This document shows positions 19,027-28,452 of a DNA stretch of 64,000 nucleotides, piece by piece; the first letter of the stretch is position 1; the number at the start of each line of letters is the position of its first letter. The stretch lies in contig NZ_ASWE01000001.1 of assembly GCF_000407505.1 (NCBI RefSeq), positions 617,324 through 681,323 of the forward strand, read 5' to 3'. Both the position numbers and the translations under genes were made by a program. This DNA comes from Enterococcus phoeniculicola ATCC BAA-412. GTDB taxonomy: Bacteria; Bacillota; Bacilli; Lactobacillales; Enterococcaceae. The notes below the pieces were generated by a model. That model did no database searches, had not been told where the DNA came from, and worked only from the letters and a program-made list of their open reading frames with translations.

Positions 19027-20757
19027 ATGAATTTAAAGAAAAAAATTGTTACGGGGCTATTGGGTGTTTCTCTTATTGCCAGTTTAGCTGCATGTGGTTC
19101 TGAGAAAAAAGAAAGCAAGACAGATAAAGATGAACTTTTAACTGTGGATGTTTATGATGGACTTGCAAACTATATGGGTATTCAAAAAGGCTGGTTTGCA
19201 GATATTGTGAAGAAAAAATTCAATATTGAATTGAATATTATTGCGCCAAACGTGGCTGGTAATGGGGATACCTTGTATCAAACAAGAACGGCTGCAGGCG
19301 ATTTAGGCGATTTAATTATTGTAGATAATGGCAAACAATACAACGAATTAGTTCAAGGAGGACTATTGTACGATTCAACTGATTTATATCAGAAGATGGA
19401 TAATCTTAAAAAATATGACGCTGCCGTTCAACACTTAAATGATGGATCAGAAGGAATTTATGGATTTCCGACAAGTGTATCAAGTTTATCACCAACGACT
19501 CCTTCAGAAGGATTGGAATTAAACTATGGTGCTTATATCCGCTGGGATTTATATGGAAAAGAGAACTATCCTGAAATGAATTCTGTGGAGGACTTATTGC
19601 CCGTTCTGAAAAAGATGCAAGAAGCAAATCCGACAACAGAGTCTGGTAAAAAAGTCTATGCATTTTCCTTATTTAGTGACTGGGATGGAAATATGATGAA
19701 TATGGCCAAACAACTAGGCACTCTATATGGATACGATGAACTTGGGTTTGTATTGGCAAAAGCAGATGGTTCAGATTATCAAAGCATCATTGATAGTGAT
19801 TCCCAATATGTTCGTGCATTAAAATTTTATTATGAAGCCAATCAAATGGGCTTGGTGGATCCTGAATCAACGACACAAAATTACGATACAATGTACTCTA
19901 AATATCAAGATGGACAAGTATTATTTTCATGGTGGCCATGGTTGGGTCAGGCAGCCTATAACACGACGACTAATCTAGCCAAGGGAGAAGGATTTATGCT
20001 TGCGCCAATTAAAGATCAAACTATCTTCTCTTATGGTGCAGAAGTATACGGTGGGAAGCAATTTATTGGTATTGGTACTAAGGCAAAAGATCCAGAACGT
20101 TTAGCCGAATTTGTTGACTGGCTTTACTCTCCAGAAGGAGCCTTGGCAAATACTTCTCAAACACAAGGAAGTGCAGGAATTGAAGGACTAACTTGGGAAA
20201 TGAATAAAGAAGGCCAGCCTGAATTAACTGAATTTGGGAAAGAAGCTTTGTTAGGTGGAGATGCAACAGTACCTAAGGAATATGGCGGCGGCAGCTACAA
20301 AGATGGTGTTTCTGCATTGAATGTGAATACAGTTTTAGGAATTGATAACAATCCAGATAACGGTTACCCTTATAACTATACAATGTGGGAAACCTATCAA
20401 AAGGAAAATACTGATCCATTGAAACAGGATTGGACAAAGCAAATGGATGGTGCGGAAACGACCTTGGATTATCTTGAAGCATCAAAACAAATTGAAGTTG
20501 CCCCAGGTGCAAGTTATGTTGCGCCAGAAGATAATTCTGAAATCTCTGTATTGAGAAATCAAATAAAATCGACCATCATCGAATACTCTTGGAAGATGTC
20601 ATTTGCTAAAGATGAAAAAGAATTTAACAAGCTGTTAAAGGAAATGCAAGACACAGCAAAAGGTTTAGGCTACGAGCAAGTTTTTGAGGTAGATATGGCA
20701 AATGCAAAAGATCAAAATGAGCAGCGTATATCTGTAGCAAAAGAATTCGCAGAATAA
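19027..20757 (+). CDS. ABC importer substrate-binding lipoprotein
   Basis: 576 residues, the large LipO-like size class usual for LplBC importers. A lipoprotein signal peptide ends in the lipobox LAAC, with Cys22 as the lipid anchor; the chain continues GSEKKES. The mature part has solute-binding-protein features such as an internal GQVLFSWWPW segment. It would capture an oligosaccharide outside the cell and pass it to the two permeases. A terminator-like hairpin follows, so this gene is probably expressed more than the hydrolase genes after it. Confidence 0.92.
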   Translation: MNLKKKIVTGLLGVSLIASLAACGSEKKESKTDKDELLTVDVYDGLANYMGIQKGWFADIVKKKFNIELNIIAPNVAGNGDTLYQTRTAAGDLGDLIIVDNGKQYNELVQGGLLYDSTDLYQKMDNLKKYDAAVQHLNDGSEGIYGFPTSVSSLSPTTPSEGLELNYGAYIRWDLYGKENYPEMNSVEDLLPVLKKMQEANPTTESGKKVYAFSLFSDWDGNMMNMAKQLGTLYGYDELGFVLAKADGSDYQSIIDSDSQYVRALKFYYEANQMGLVDPESTTQNYDTMYSKYQDGQVLFSWWPWLGQAAYNTTTNLAKGEGFMLAPIKDQTIFSYGAEVYGGKQFIGIGTKAKDPERLAEFVDWLYSPEGALANTSQTQGSAGIEGLTWEMNKEGQPELTEFGKEALLGGDATVPKEYGGGSYKDGVSALNVNTVLGIDNNPDNGYPYNYTMWETYQKENTDPLKQDWTKQMDGAETTLDYLEASKQIEVAPGASYVAPEDNSEISVLRNQIKSTIIEYSWKMSFAKDEKEFNKLLKEMQDTAKGLGYEQVFEVDMANAKDQNEQRISVAKEFAE

Positions 20758-20768
20758 TTAATTCTTAG

Positions 20769-20820
20769 AAAAGAGTGGGACATGCAAACAAATATGTTGG
20801 CAGTTGTTTCACTCTTTTTT
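20769..20820 (+). terminator. Partial terminator after the binding-protein gene
   Basis: AAAAGAGTG (20769-20777) pairs with CACTCTTTT (20810-20818) across a long loop and is followed by T residues. It lies inside the operon, so read-through must feed the hydrolase genes. Confidence 0.55.
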
Positions 20821-20843
20821 ATGAGAAAGTTGGAGAAGAACAG

Positions 20844-21509
20844 ATGATATTTTCAAAAAATGACAGAATTATATTTGTAGGAGATTCGATTACTGATAGT
20901 AACAGAGAGTATGCTGCTCCACCAGCAAAATGGGCTTCTTGGGGAGAGGGCTACGTAAACGTCATTAATGGCTATACGACAGCTTTTCATCCTGCAAAAG
21001 AATTAATGATAATCAATAAAGGAATCAGTGGAAATCGGATAGTGGATTTACCAAATCGCTGGCAAGAGGATGTGCTGGATCTTGCACCTGATTGGGTGGT
21101 TATTATGATAGGAATCAATGATGTTTGGCGCCATTTTGATGGAACTTTTTGCCAAGATGAACAAGTAACAGAGACCGTATTTTTTGAGACGTATCGTACC
21201 TTAGTTAAGGACACTTTGCCAGCTGTCAAAGGAATGATTTTACTGTCTGCATTTATGGTAGAAAAAAATCTTGAGGATACTATGCGTAAAAAAGTAGAGG
21301 TATATAATCAGCTGACGCGGCAAGTGGCAGAAGAATTTTCAATTCGTTTTGTAGATGTACAAGCCTATTTTGATGAATTTTTAAAACATCAGTCTTCTTA
21401 TGTTTTAAGCTCTGATCGTGTTCATCCTTCGTTAGCTGGTCACTTACTGATTGCAAAGGCGTTTCTAGATGTTTGCGAATTTGAGGAGGAGACGTATGAA
21501 AACAATTGA
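20844..21509 (+). CDS. SGNH/GDSL hydrolase, probable carbohydrate acetylesterase
   Basis: 221 residues from the ATG at 20844, chosen for the GGAG site 12 bp upstream; an in-frame ATG at 20775 would add 23 untypical residues. All four SGNH blocks are visible: VGDSITDSN (Ser near residue 13), NKGISGNRI (Gly), IGINDVW (Asn), and DRVHPSLAGH (catalytic Asp and His). There is no signal peptide, so it acts in the cytoplasm. Given its place between the importer genes and an alpha-fucosidase gene, it probably removes acetyl groups from imported oligosaccharides. A lipase or peptidase role is less likely. Confidence 0.85.
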   Translation: MIFSKNDRIIFVGDSITDSNREYAAPPAKWASWGEGYVNVINGYTTAFHPAKELMIINKGISGNRIVDLPNRWQEDVLDLAPDWVVIMIGINDVWRHFDGTFCQDEQVTETVFFETYRTLVKDTLPAVKGMILLSAFMVEKNLEDTMRKKVEVYNQLTRQVAEEFSIRFVDVQAYFDEFLKHQSSYVLSSDRVHPSLAGHLLIAKAFLDVCEFEEETYENN

Positions 21510-22959
21510 AGAGATTAAAAAAATTGCGAATCAGGGTCCCTTTGAAGCCAACTGGAAAACCTTAAATCATTTTGAGATTCCTCGCTGGTTTAAAAAAGCA
21601 AAATTTGGGATTTTTATTCATTGGGGATTGTACAGCATTCCTGCATTTAACAATGAATGGTATTCTCGGAACATGTATAGAGAAAACTCAGAAGAATATC
21701 ATCACCATATTCAGACCTATGGGCAACATACCGAATTCGGTTATAAGGAGTTTATTCCGCAGTTTACAGCAGAAAAATTTGATGCAAAAGAATGGATTCA
21801 GCTATTTAAAGAAGCGGGAGCAACCTATTTTTTCCCTGTTGCAGAGCACCACGATGGATTTCAGATGTATCAAAGTGAACTATCCAATTATAATGCCGTT
21901 CAGATGGGTCCCCATAGAGATATTCTACAGGAGTTAAAAGAGGCAGGAGAAAAAGAAGGCTTAGTCTTTTGTACCTCCTCGCATCGTGCTGAGCATTGGT
22001 TCTTCATGGGCCATGGAAAAGAATTTCCTAGTGATGTTGTCGAACCGATGAAAAAGGGTGATTTTTATTGGCCTGCACAGCCTGAGCCTGACAATCAAGC
22101 GTTGCAAAGTACCCCGTATCCAACTGCTGAATTTTTAGAGGACTGGCTATTGCGAACCGTTGAAATCATCGATCGTTATCAACCAAAAGTTTTATACTTT
22201 GACTGGTGGATTCAGCATGAATCGTTTAAAGAATACTTACAAATATTAGCAGCCTACTATTATAATTGCGGATATGTATGGCAAGAGGAAGTGGCGATTT
22301 GTTATAAACATGATGCGCTGATGTTTGGCTCTGGTATAGTAGAGATTGAACGGGGGAAATTTTCAAACGCCCAACCGTTTTACTGGCAATCAGATACGGC
22401 AATTGCAAGAAATTCATGGTGCTATACAGAGACACTGGACTACAAAGATGTGAAGGAAATTCTTTATGATTTAATTGAAGTTGTCTCAAAAAATGGAAAT
22501 TTGTTACTGAATGTCGGCCCGAAAGGTGATGGCTCTATTGCTGAAAAAGATCAGATCCTCTTGAAAAAAATAGGGGAATGGCTGAAAATAAATGGAGAAG
22601 CAATCTATGATTCCAAGGTTTGGCGAAAATCAGGAGAAGGACCTACGCAACTAGTTTCAGGTCAATTTCAAGAAAATCAACCAGTCTCTTATACACCAGA
22701 GGATATTCGATTTACGGTTTCGGGTGAGTCCATTTATGCCTTTTTGATGGCGCCAGCTGCAGGGGGAAAAGTACTCATTAAGTCTTTGGCAACTTCCAAA
22801 AACCAAGACGTACCTGAGTTTCATGGATTGATAAAAGAGGTTAAACTATTAGGAGCATTTGACGATGTTCAATGGGAGATAACAGATGAAGGACTCGTCA
22901 TTATACTTCCAGAAATAATAGACGAGCTACCAAAAGTATGCAAAATAACAATCGTGTAA
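21496..22959 (+). CDS. GH29 alpha-L-fucosidase
   Basis: 487 residues from the ATG at 21496 with GAGGAGG upstream; it overlaps the esterase gene by 14 bp. The GH29 catalytic domain shows KFGIFIHWGLYS, VAEHHDGFQMYQS (binding-site histidines) and the nucleophile D236 in VLYFDWWI. A small C-terminal beta domain follows from about residue 370. There is no signal peptide, so it acts on imported fucosylated oligosaccharides. Whether it prefers alpha-1,2 fucose, as in xyloglucan, or alpha-1,3/1,4 fucose of host glycans cannot be told from sequence by eye. Confidence 0.92.
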   Translation: MKTIEEIKKIANQGPFEANWKTLNHFEIPRWFKKAKFGIFIHWGLYSIPAFNNEWYSRNMYRENSEEYHHHIQTYGQHTEFGYKEFIPQFTAEKFDAKEWIQLFKEAGATYFFPVAEHHDGFQMYQSELSNYNAVQMGPHRDILQELKEAGEKEGLVFCTSSHRAEHWFFMGHGKEFPSDVVEPMKKGDFYWPAQPEPDNQALQSTPYPTAEFLEDWLLRTVEIIDRYQPKVLYFDWWIQHESFKEYLQILAAYYYNCGYVWQEEVAICYKHDALMFGSGIVEIERGKFSNAQPFYWQSDTAIARNSWCYTETLDYKDVKEILYDLIEVVSKNGNLLLNVGPKGDGSIAEKDQILLKKIGEWLKINGEAIYDSKVWRKSGEGPTQLVSGQFQENQPVSYTPEDIRFTVSGESIYAFLMAPAAGGKVLIKSLATSKNQDVPEFHGLIKEVKLLGAFDDVQWEITDEGLVIILPEIIDELPKVCKITIV

Positions 22960-22974
22960 AGGAAGGAATAGACA

Positions 22975-23778
22975 ATGAATTATGAACGAATCCCTTTTGA
23001 GGGCAGTACTGCATATGTGGATACCTATTTTTTAGATAATTCTTCTGAGATGGTGGAGGAAAGGAAAAGACCGCTAGTAATTATTTGTCCAGGCGGGGGC
23101 TATGAAATGACTTCAGATCGTGAATCGGAGCCTGTAGCAATCCGTATGCTTAGTTTGGGCTTTCACGCAATGGTTTTACGCTATAGTGTGGCGCCTAGTC
23201 GTTTTCCAGAAAGCTTAGTACAATTGGCAAAAACAGTAAAAATGGCTCGTGAACAGGCAGAAGAATGGGGAGTCGACACTGAAAAAATCATTGTTGCAGG
23301 ATTTTCTGCAGGGGGACATTTGGCTGCCAGTTTAGGTGTTTTTTGGCAAGAAACATTTCTTAAAGAATATTTGGAAGGAGAAAATACGCAGTGGCAGCCC
23401 AATGCACTACTGTTGAATTATCCAGTGATTACCTCGGGAACCTATGCACACGAAGGGTCATTTCGTTCTTTACTGGGCGAGGAATATGAGGAGAAAAAAG
23501 ACTTTCTCTCACTGGAAAAACAAGTAAGTCGCTCTACACCACAGACCTTTTTATGGCATACGCTTGAAGATGGGGCAGTGCCAATGGAAAATAGCCTGAG
23601 CTTTGCGCAAAGCTTACGTGCCAATGAAGTCTCATTTGAGCTTCATCTGTTTCCTAAAGGTGGTCATGGTCTTAGCTTAGGAACAAGTGAAACTAGTCTA
23701 AGTAATGGGTATGGAATTCAAGAAGAAATCACTGTCTGGCCAGACTTGTTTGCTACATGGGTGAAAAATAATTTATAG
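22975..23778 (+). CDS. Alpha/beta-hydrolase esterase (acetyl-xylan esterase-like)
   Basis: 267 residues. It has the oxyanion region CPGGGYEMTS near residue 41, nucleophile Ser in GFSAGGHLA near residue 110, probable Asp in HTLEDGAVPM near residue 198, and His in PKGGHGLSLG near residue 230. This is the BD-FAE/acetyl-esterase group often encoded with plant-polysaccharide enzymes. No signal peptide is present. It is the last gene of the importer-hydrolase operon, 15 bp after the fucosidase gene. It and the SGNH enzyme could remove different acetyl groups from the same substrate. Confidence 0.85.
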   Translation: MNYERIPFEGSTAYVDTYFLDNSSEMVEERKRPLVIICPGGGYEMTSDRESEPVAIRMLSLGFHAMVLRYSVAPSRFPESLVQLAKTVKMAREQAEEWGVDTEKIIVAGFSAGGHLAASLGVFWQETFLKEYLEGENTQWQPNALLLNYPVITSGTYAHEGSFRSLLGEEYEEKKDFLSLEKQVSRSTPQTFLWHTLEDGAVPMENSLSFAQSLRANEVSFELHLFPKGGHGLSLGTSETSLSNGYGIQEEITVWPDLFATWVKNNL

Positions 23779-23783
23779 AAATA

Positions 23784-23841
23784 AAAACCAGCTAGCTGCT
23801 GATTGTTGTAAAGAAAACAGTCTGCAGCTGGCTGGTTTTTT
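23784..23841 (+). terminator. Terminator of the importer-hydrolase operon
   Basis: Twelve-bp stem (23788-23799 with 23824-23835) flanked by A and T runs, so it may work for both the plus-strand operon and the convergent AarF gene. Confidence 0.85.
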
Positions 23842-23858
23842 AATAATCTGCTTTTGAG

Positions 23859-25643
23859 CTATTTCTTTCTTCGTTTGAGCCATCGATAAAAGAGTTCAAA
23901 CAAGAAAAAAAGTGCAGAAAAAGCAGCAAAAGCATAGACAAGGGCACTCAACCAAGCAAAAGCTTTCAGGTTTAACAGGTCGGTTCCTCTAAGCAAGATT
24001 GAAGTGCCGATAATTAAAGAGGCAAGAATAAGCCCAATTAAGAAGCGATTCATCAAATTTTCAAATCGACTAACCAAACGTTCCTGTTCTTTCAATGAGA
24101 TAGTGACCTTGGTTTTTCCTGAAGAAAAAGTATCCAATGTATCGACTGCTTTTTCAGGGATTTTTGGCATAGATTTTAATGCAGAAAGGAGATCTAGCCC
24201 GCCTTGCATCAGCTCTTCTTTGATATTCATTCTTTGAAGAAAATAACGTTGGGCAAATGGAGCGGCTACTTCCATCATGGACAGTTCGGGATTTAATTCT
24301 TCAATAACTCCTTCAAGTGTTCCAAATGCTTTTACCAGCATGGTGACTGTTTGATCGATTTGCAGATGATTATTATGACAAATCATAACGACCTGATAGA
24401 AGAGTTTTTGAAGATCAATTTCTTTAATAGGTAAATCGTAGTAGGTCTCTAAAAACGTCTCCAACTCGGAATAATAATTTCCTTCATCAAACGACCCCTC
24501 TTGGTTGCACAGCTGAAGAACTGCTTTTCCAATTCGTTTTGAATCTTTACTGTATAAAGCAATCAAAGCTGTGCTGAGTTTTCCTCGCAGAGTTTCACTA
24601 ATTGTGCCCATCATGCCAAAATCTAAGTAGATAACTTCATAGTCAGGGGTGAAGTCTTCTGTCGAGTCATTTGAAGAAGCAGATGAGGGCTGTTTTTTCT
24701 CCGTATCAAGAGTCTCTTCCGGAAGATGTAAGAAAATGTTTCCTGGATGAGGATCTGCATGGAAAAATCCATCTTCAAATACTTGTTTAATAAAATTATC
24801 AACTAATAGACTGCTGATTTCTTTTTTCAGTGTGTGATTTGTTACCTGATTGTAAGCAATTTCTCTATTATCTGCACCCAATAAATATTTGAGACTTTTT
24901 CCTTCCATGAATTCCATAACTAAGATTTTTTTCGTCGAAAATTCTTCATACATTTTTGGTGTTTTGATTTGTCTCCAATGATTATTTTTCTCGAAAAAAT
25001 GCTTACCACTTTGACATTCTTTCAAAAAATTTAATTCATCATCTAGTGAGCGGCGGACTTCTTTTAATACACTATTCAAATCAACGACATTTGATTCAGG
25101 AATATAGTTTATCAGAGGAATCGCTTTTTCAAAAAGAGCCAAATCTAATTCAATCGCTTCTCGTATTCCTGGATGCTGGACTTTTATTACGACCGACTCT
25201 TTGTTCTTCAAAATGGCTTTGTGGGCTTGACCAATGGAAGCAGATGCAAAAGGTTCTTCATCAATGGAGTCAAAAATATCTGTGAGAGAAAGCTCCAGCT
25301 CTTGTTCGATGATCTCTTTTACAATAGAATAAGGGTCACTTTTTACATTGTCTTGTAATGTTTTTAAGGTATTAATGTAGCTTGGACTTAGTAAATCTGT
25401 ACGAACAGACAGCATTTGTCCAATTTTAATAAAGGTTGGTCCCAATTCTTCAAAGGCTTTTCTTACCTCAAGGGGATTTTTTTGCTGGCTGAAATTTCTA
25501 ATCACGTCATGAGCTAGAAACACTTGGATAATTTCTTTTAACCGCGCACTTTTTGTTTTTTTCTTTGGATTTGTTTCAGTCATTTGTTTCATCTGCCTTT
25601 CTAAAGAAGGTCGGGACAACTTATTTTTTGTTCCAATCTCCAT
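23859..25643 (-). CDS. AarF/UbiB-family atypical kinase
   Basis: 594 residues. The family KxGQ motif appears as FIKIGQMLSVRTDLLS near residue 72. ASASIGQAH replaces the usual P-loop, the ATP-site Lys lies in VIKVQHPG, and the catalytic loop and metal site read HADPHPGNIF and YLDFGMMG. Two membrane helices close the protein at about residues 535-590. UbiB relatives support quinone synthesis in proteobacteria and mitochondria; in Enterococcus a role in (demethyl)menaquinone or lipid handling is only inferred. The ribosome site for the ATG at 25643 is weak, so a start at residue 18 or 21 is possible. Confidence 0.85.
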   Translation of the reverse strand: MEIGTKNKLSRPSLERQMKQMTETNPKKKTKSARLKEIIQVFLAHDVIRNFSQQKNPLEVRKAFEELGPTFIKIGQMLSVRTDLLSPSYINTLKTLQDNVKSDPYSIVKEIIEQELELSLTDIFDSIDEEPFASASIGQAHKAILKNKESVVIKVQHPGIREAIELDLALFEKAIPLINYIPESNVVDLNSVLKEVRRSLDDELNFLKECQSGKHFFEKNNHWRQIKTPKMYEEFSTKKILVMEFMEGKSLKYLLGADNREIAYNQVTNHTLKKEISSLLVDNFIKQVFEDGFFHADPHPGNIFLHLPEETLDTEKKQPSSASSNDSTEDFTPDYEVIYLDFGMMGTISETLRGKLSTALIALYSKDSKRIGKAVLQLCNQEGSFDEGNYYSELETFLETYYDLPIKEIDLQKLFYQVVMICHNNHLQIDQTVTMLVKAFGTLEGVIEELNPELSMMEVAAPFAQRYFLQRMNIKEELMQGGLDLLSALKSMPKIPEKAVDTLDTFSSGKTKVTISLKEQERLVSRFENLMNRFLIGLILASLIIGTSILLRGTDLLNLKAFAWLSALVYAFAAFSALFFLFELFYRWLKRRKK

Positions 25644-25710
25644 TAAGATTTATCGTGTCCATCAGGTTCTAGTCTGTTATAAAAAACAAAGTCAAGATAG
25701 AGTTCGTATG

Positions 25711-25735
25711 GTGAGTCTAGGAAAGCTAGAGTCAC
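25711..25735. repeat. Inverted repeat in the divergent intergenic region
   Basis: Arms GTGAGTCTAG and CTAGAGTCAC match in 9 of 10 positions with a 5-bp loop. It lies between the divergent AarF gene and the oxidoreductase operon and could be an operator. Confidence 0.35.
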
Positions 25736-25896
25736 TATTATAGTACTGCCTATTTTCTTATCTTACAAATAATAGTCGAGAGCATTTATTTAAGAGAGCA
25801 ATATTCAGGAATTTCTTAGATGAAAATTGGGAAGAAAGCCTTCTCATAATCAGATAGAATAAAGACATCAAATAAAGAATTAACAGGAGGAAACAG

Positions 25897-26979
25897 ATGA
25901 CATTAAAGGTTGGAATTATTGGATGCGGTGGGATTGCTAATGGAAAGCACATGCCTTCATTATCAAAAGTAAAAGAAGTAGAGATGGTAGCGTTTTGCGA
26001 TTTAATCGTTGAACGTGCGGAAAAAGCAAAGAGTGACTATGGAACAGAATCAGCGAAAGTCTATACAGATTTTAAGGAAATGTTAGCGGATTCAGATTTG
26101 GATGTAGTCCATGTGTGTACACCAAACTCTTCACATTCAGAATTGACTGTCGCAGCATTGGAAGCAGATTGTCATGTGATGTGCGAGAAGCCAATGGCAA
26201 AAACGTCGAAAGAAGCAAAAGCGATGATTGAAGCGGCAAACAGAACAGGTAAAAAATTAACAATCGGCTATCAAAATCGTTTTCGAACAGACTCACGTTA
26301 TCTTCATGAGGTTTGTGAAGATGGTGAACTTGGAAATATTTATTTTGGGAAAGCACATGCGATTCGTCGTCGAGCAGTTCCAACATGGGGCGTCTTTCTT
26401 GATGAAGAAGCCCAAGGTGGCGGACCTTTGATTGATATTGGTACACATGCACTTGATTTGACTTTATGGATGATGGATAACTATAAACCTAAGTTTGTTG
26501 TAGGAAAAGCGTATCACGAATTATCAAAAACGGAAAATGCTGCAAATGCGTGGGGACCTTGGGATCCTAGCAAATTTACCGTAGAAGATTCAGCATTTGG
26601 GTATATTGTCATGGAAAACGGAGCCTCTATTTTCTTGGAGTCTAGCTGGGCATTGAATAGTTTAGATGTCAAAGAAGCAAAAACAAGCTTGTACGGCTCT
26701 AAAGGTGGGGCTGATATGGACAACGGCTTAACTATCAATGGAGAAAGTCGTGGTCTGCTTTACGAAAAACAAATTGAATTAGAAACAGGCGGTGTTGCTT
26801 TTTATGATGGTGAGACACAATCACCAGAACTTCTAGAAGCACATTCTTGGGTACAGGCTATCTTAAATGATACAGAACCTGTAGTAAAACCTGAACAAGC
26901 ATTGGTTGTAACGGAAATTTTAGAAGCCTTGTATGAGTCCTCAACAACAGGAAAACCTGTCTATATTAAAGGAGAATAA
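25897..26979 (+). CDS. Gfo/Idh/MocA oxidoreductase (DgpA-like candidate)
   Basis: 360 residues. The N-terminal Rossmann domain opens with VGIIGCGGIANGKHMPS, and the family EKP motif reads CEKPMAKT near residue 98. The C-terminal domain carries GGGPLIDIGTHALDLTLW, which holds the catalytic His region. It would oxidise or reduce a sugar hydroxyl with NAD(P). It is the first gene of a five-gene operon that includes a second such enzyme, two TIM-barrel epimerases and a ThuA-like protein. The PTWGVFLDEE segment reminds me of the oxidoreductase of C-glycoside deglycosylation clusters, but the substrate is inferred only. Confidence 0.88.
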   Translation: MTLKVGIIGCGGIANGKHMPSLSKVKEVEMVAFCDLIVERAEKAKSDYGTESAKVYTDFKEMLADSDLDVVHVCTPNSSHSELTVAALEADCHVMCEKPMAKTSKEAKAMIEAANRTGKKLTIGYQNRFRTDSRYLHEVCEDGELGNIYFGKAHAIRRRAVPTWGVFLDEEAQGGGPLIDIGTHALDLTLWMMDNYKPKFVVGKAYHELSKTENAANAWGPWDPSKFTVEDSAFGYIVMENGASIFLESSWALNSLDVKEAKTSLYGSKGGADMDNGLTINGESRGLLYEKQIELETGGVAFYDGETQSPELLEAHSWVQAILNDTEPVVKPEQALVVTEILEALYESSTTGKPVYIKGE

Positions 26980-26980
26980 G

Positions 26981-27730
26981 ATGAAACCACAAATTGCTTT
27001 ACAATTATGGAGTGTCCAAGAAGCCTGCAAAGCAGATTTTTTAGGGACATTAACGAAGCTAAAAGAATTTGGCTATGATGGGATTGAATTTGCAGGATAT
27101 TATGATCATTCAGCAGATGAAATCTTAGAAATGCTAAAGAAAACAGGTCTTTCAGTAGCAGGATCTCATATTCCTTGGGATCAATTGGACACACAATTAG
27201 ATGATGTGATGGCATTTGAAAAAACAATTGGCAATACACGAATTGTCTGCCCATATGCAACATTTTCTACAGCGGAGGAATGGGTGGCATTTATTAAACG
27301 CATGTCAGAAGTTGCAGCAACGGTTAAAGAAAATGGATTTGAATTTTTCTATCACAATCATGCACATGAATTTAAAGAAGTTCCGACAGAGGATGTATTA
27401 GATTGGATGACAAGAGAATCTAAGGACATTCAATTGGAAGTGGATCTTTATTGGCTAAGTGCAGCTGGAAAAGAGGTACCAAAATGGGTCCATGCACATT
27501 CTGACTCTATTGGTTTATTTCATATGAAAGATATGAAAAAAGATCCTGAAGAAAGTACGGAGATTGGTTCAGGAATTCTTCCAATGAAGGAATATGTTCA
27601 GCTAGCAAAGGAGCTTGCACTTCCATGGCTGATTGTAGAGCAAGAGGCCTTTCAAGCCTATACACCGGTGGAGGCAGCAAAAATTGATTGTCAGGTACTG
27701 ACGTCTATTGTAGAGGAGTGTTTTCAGTGA
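26981..27730 (+). CDS. Sugar phosphate isomerase/epimerase-like protein
   Basis: 249 residues from the ATG at 26981, one base after the previous stop; the site AAGGAG precedes it. It has the xylose isomerase-like TIM-barrel fold. Candidate metal ligands lie in HNHAHEF (near residue 122), LEVDLYWLS (near residue 152), HMKDMKK (near residue 180) and IVEQEAF (near residue 218). The opening [11 protein letters not shown] is typical of this family. It probably isomerises, epimerises or eliminates on the keto sugar made by its partner oxidoreductases. Confidence 0.85.
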   Translation: MKPQIALQLWSVQEACKADFLGTLTKLKEFGYDGIEFAGYYDHSADEILEMLKKTGLSVAGSHIPWDQLDTQLDDVMAFEKTIGNTRIVCPYATFSTAEEWVAFIKRMSEVAATVKENGFEFFYHNHAHEFKEVPTEDVLDWMTRESKDIQLEVDLYWLSAAGKEVPKWVHAHSDSIGLFHMKDMKKDPEESTEIGSGILPMKEYVQLAKELALPWLIVEQEAFQAYTPVEAAKIDCQVLTSIVEECFQ

Positions 27731-28452
27731 TTCATGTAACAATATGGAATGAATTTCGTCATGAAAAAACAGATAAAGCCGTTCAAGAAATGTATCCTAA
27801 GGGGATTCATGGACAGCTTGCTGAATTTTTGAAAGAAGATTTTACCGTTAAAACAGCAACTTTAGATGAACCTGAACATGGTCTTTCAGAGGAAGTGCTT
27901 TCTGAGACAGATGTCCTTTTATGGTGGGGACATGTAGCACACGATGAAGTCAGTGACGAAGTAGTGGCAAGAGTCCATCAACGCGTTTTAGAAGGAATGG
28001 GACTGATTGTTTTACACTCAGGACACTTCTCTAAGATTTTTAAAAAATTAATGGGCACGTCCTGCGACTTGAAATGGCGTGAAGATGAGAAGCATGCGCG
28101 AGTATGGAATGTAAATCCGAGTCATCCGATTGTTGAAGGGGTAGGGGAATATATTGATTTGGAAAAAGAAGAAATGTATGGCGAGCACTTTGATATTCCA
28201 GCCCCGGACGAATTGATTTTTGTTAGTTGGTTCCCAGGTGGCGAGGTCTTTCGTAGTGGTGTTACCTATCGTCGAGGCAATGGGAAGATTTTCTATTTCC
28301 AGCCAGGGCACGAAACCTATCCATCTTACTACAATGAAAAAGTACAGCGAGTAATCAAAAATGGTGTCCGCTGGTGTAGGCCAACAGAAAATACGTATCC
28401 ACATTATGGTCATTTTGAGGCGTTGGAAAAAGAAGAGGAGGAAACAAAATGA
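27727..28452 (+). CDS. ThuA-domain protein
   Basis: 241 residues from the GTG at 27727, which overlaps the previous stop by 4 bp and has a GAGGAG site. The sequence shows the ThuA pattern: [11 protein letters not shown] at the start, [14 protein letters not shown] near residue 60, [13 protein letters not shown] near residue 95, and a final [20 protein letters not shown]. ThuA was described in trehalose use by rhizobia, where ThuA/ThuB produce 3-keto-trehalose. The family is a class I glutamine amidotransferase-like fold. Its presence with two Gfo/Idh enzymes supports keto-sugar chemistry here. Confidence 0.85.
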   Translation: MIHVTIWNEFRHEKTDKAVQEMYPKGIHGQLAEFLKEDFTVKTATLDEPEHGLSEEVLSETDVLLWWGHVAHDEVSDEVVARVHQRVLEGMGLIVLHSGHFSKIFKKLMGTSCDLKWREDEKHARVWNVNPSHPIVEGVGEYIDLEKEEMYGEHFDIPAPDELIFVSWFPGGEVFRSGVTYRRGNGKIFYFQPGHETYPSYYNEKVQRVIKNGVRWCRPTENTYPHYGHFEALEKEEEETK

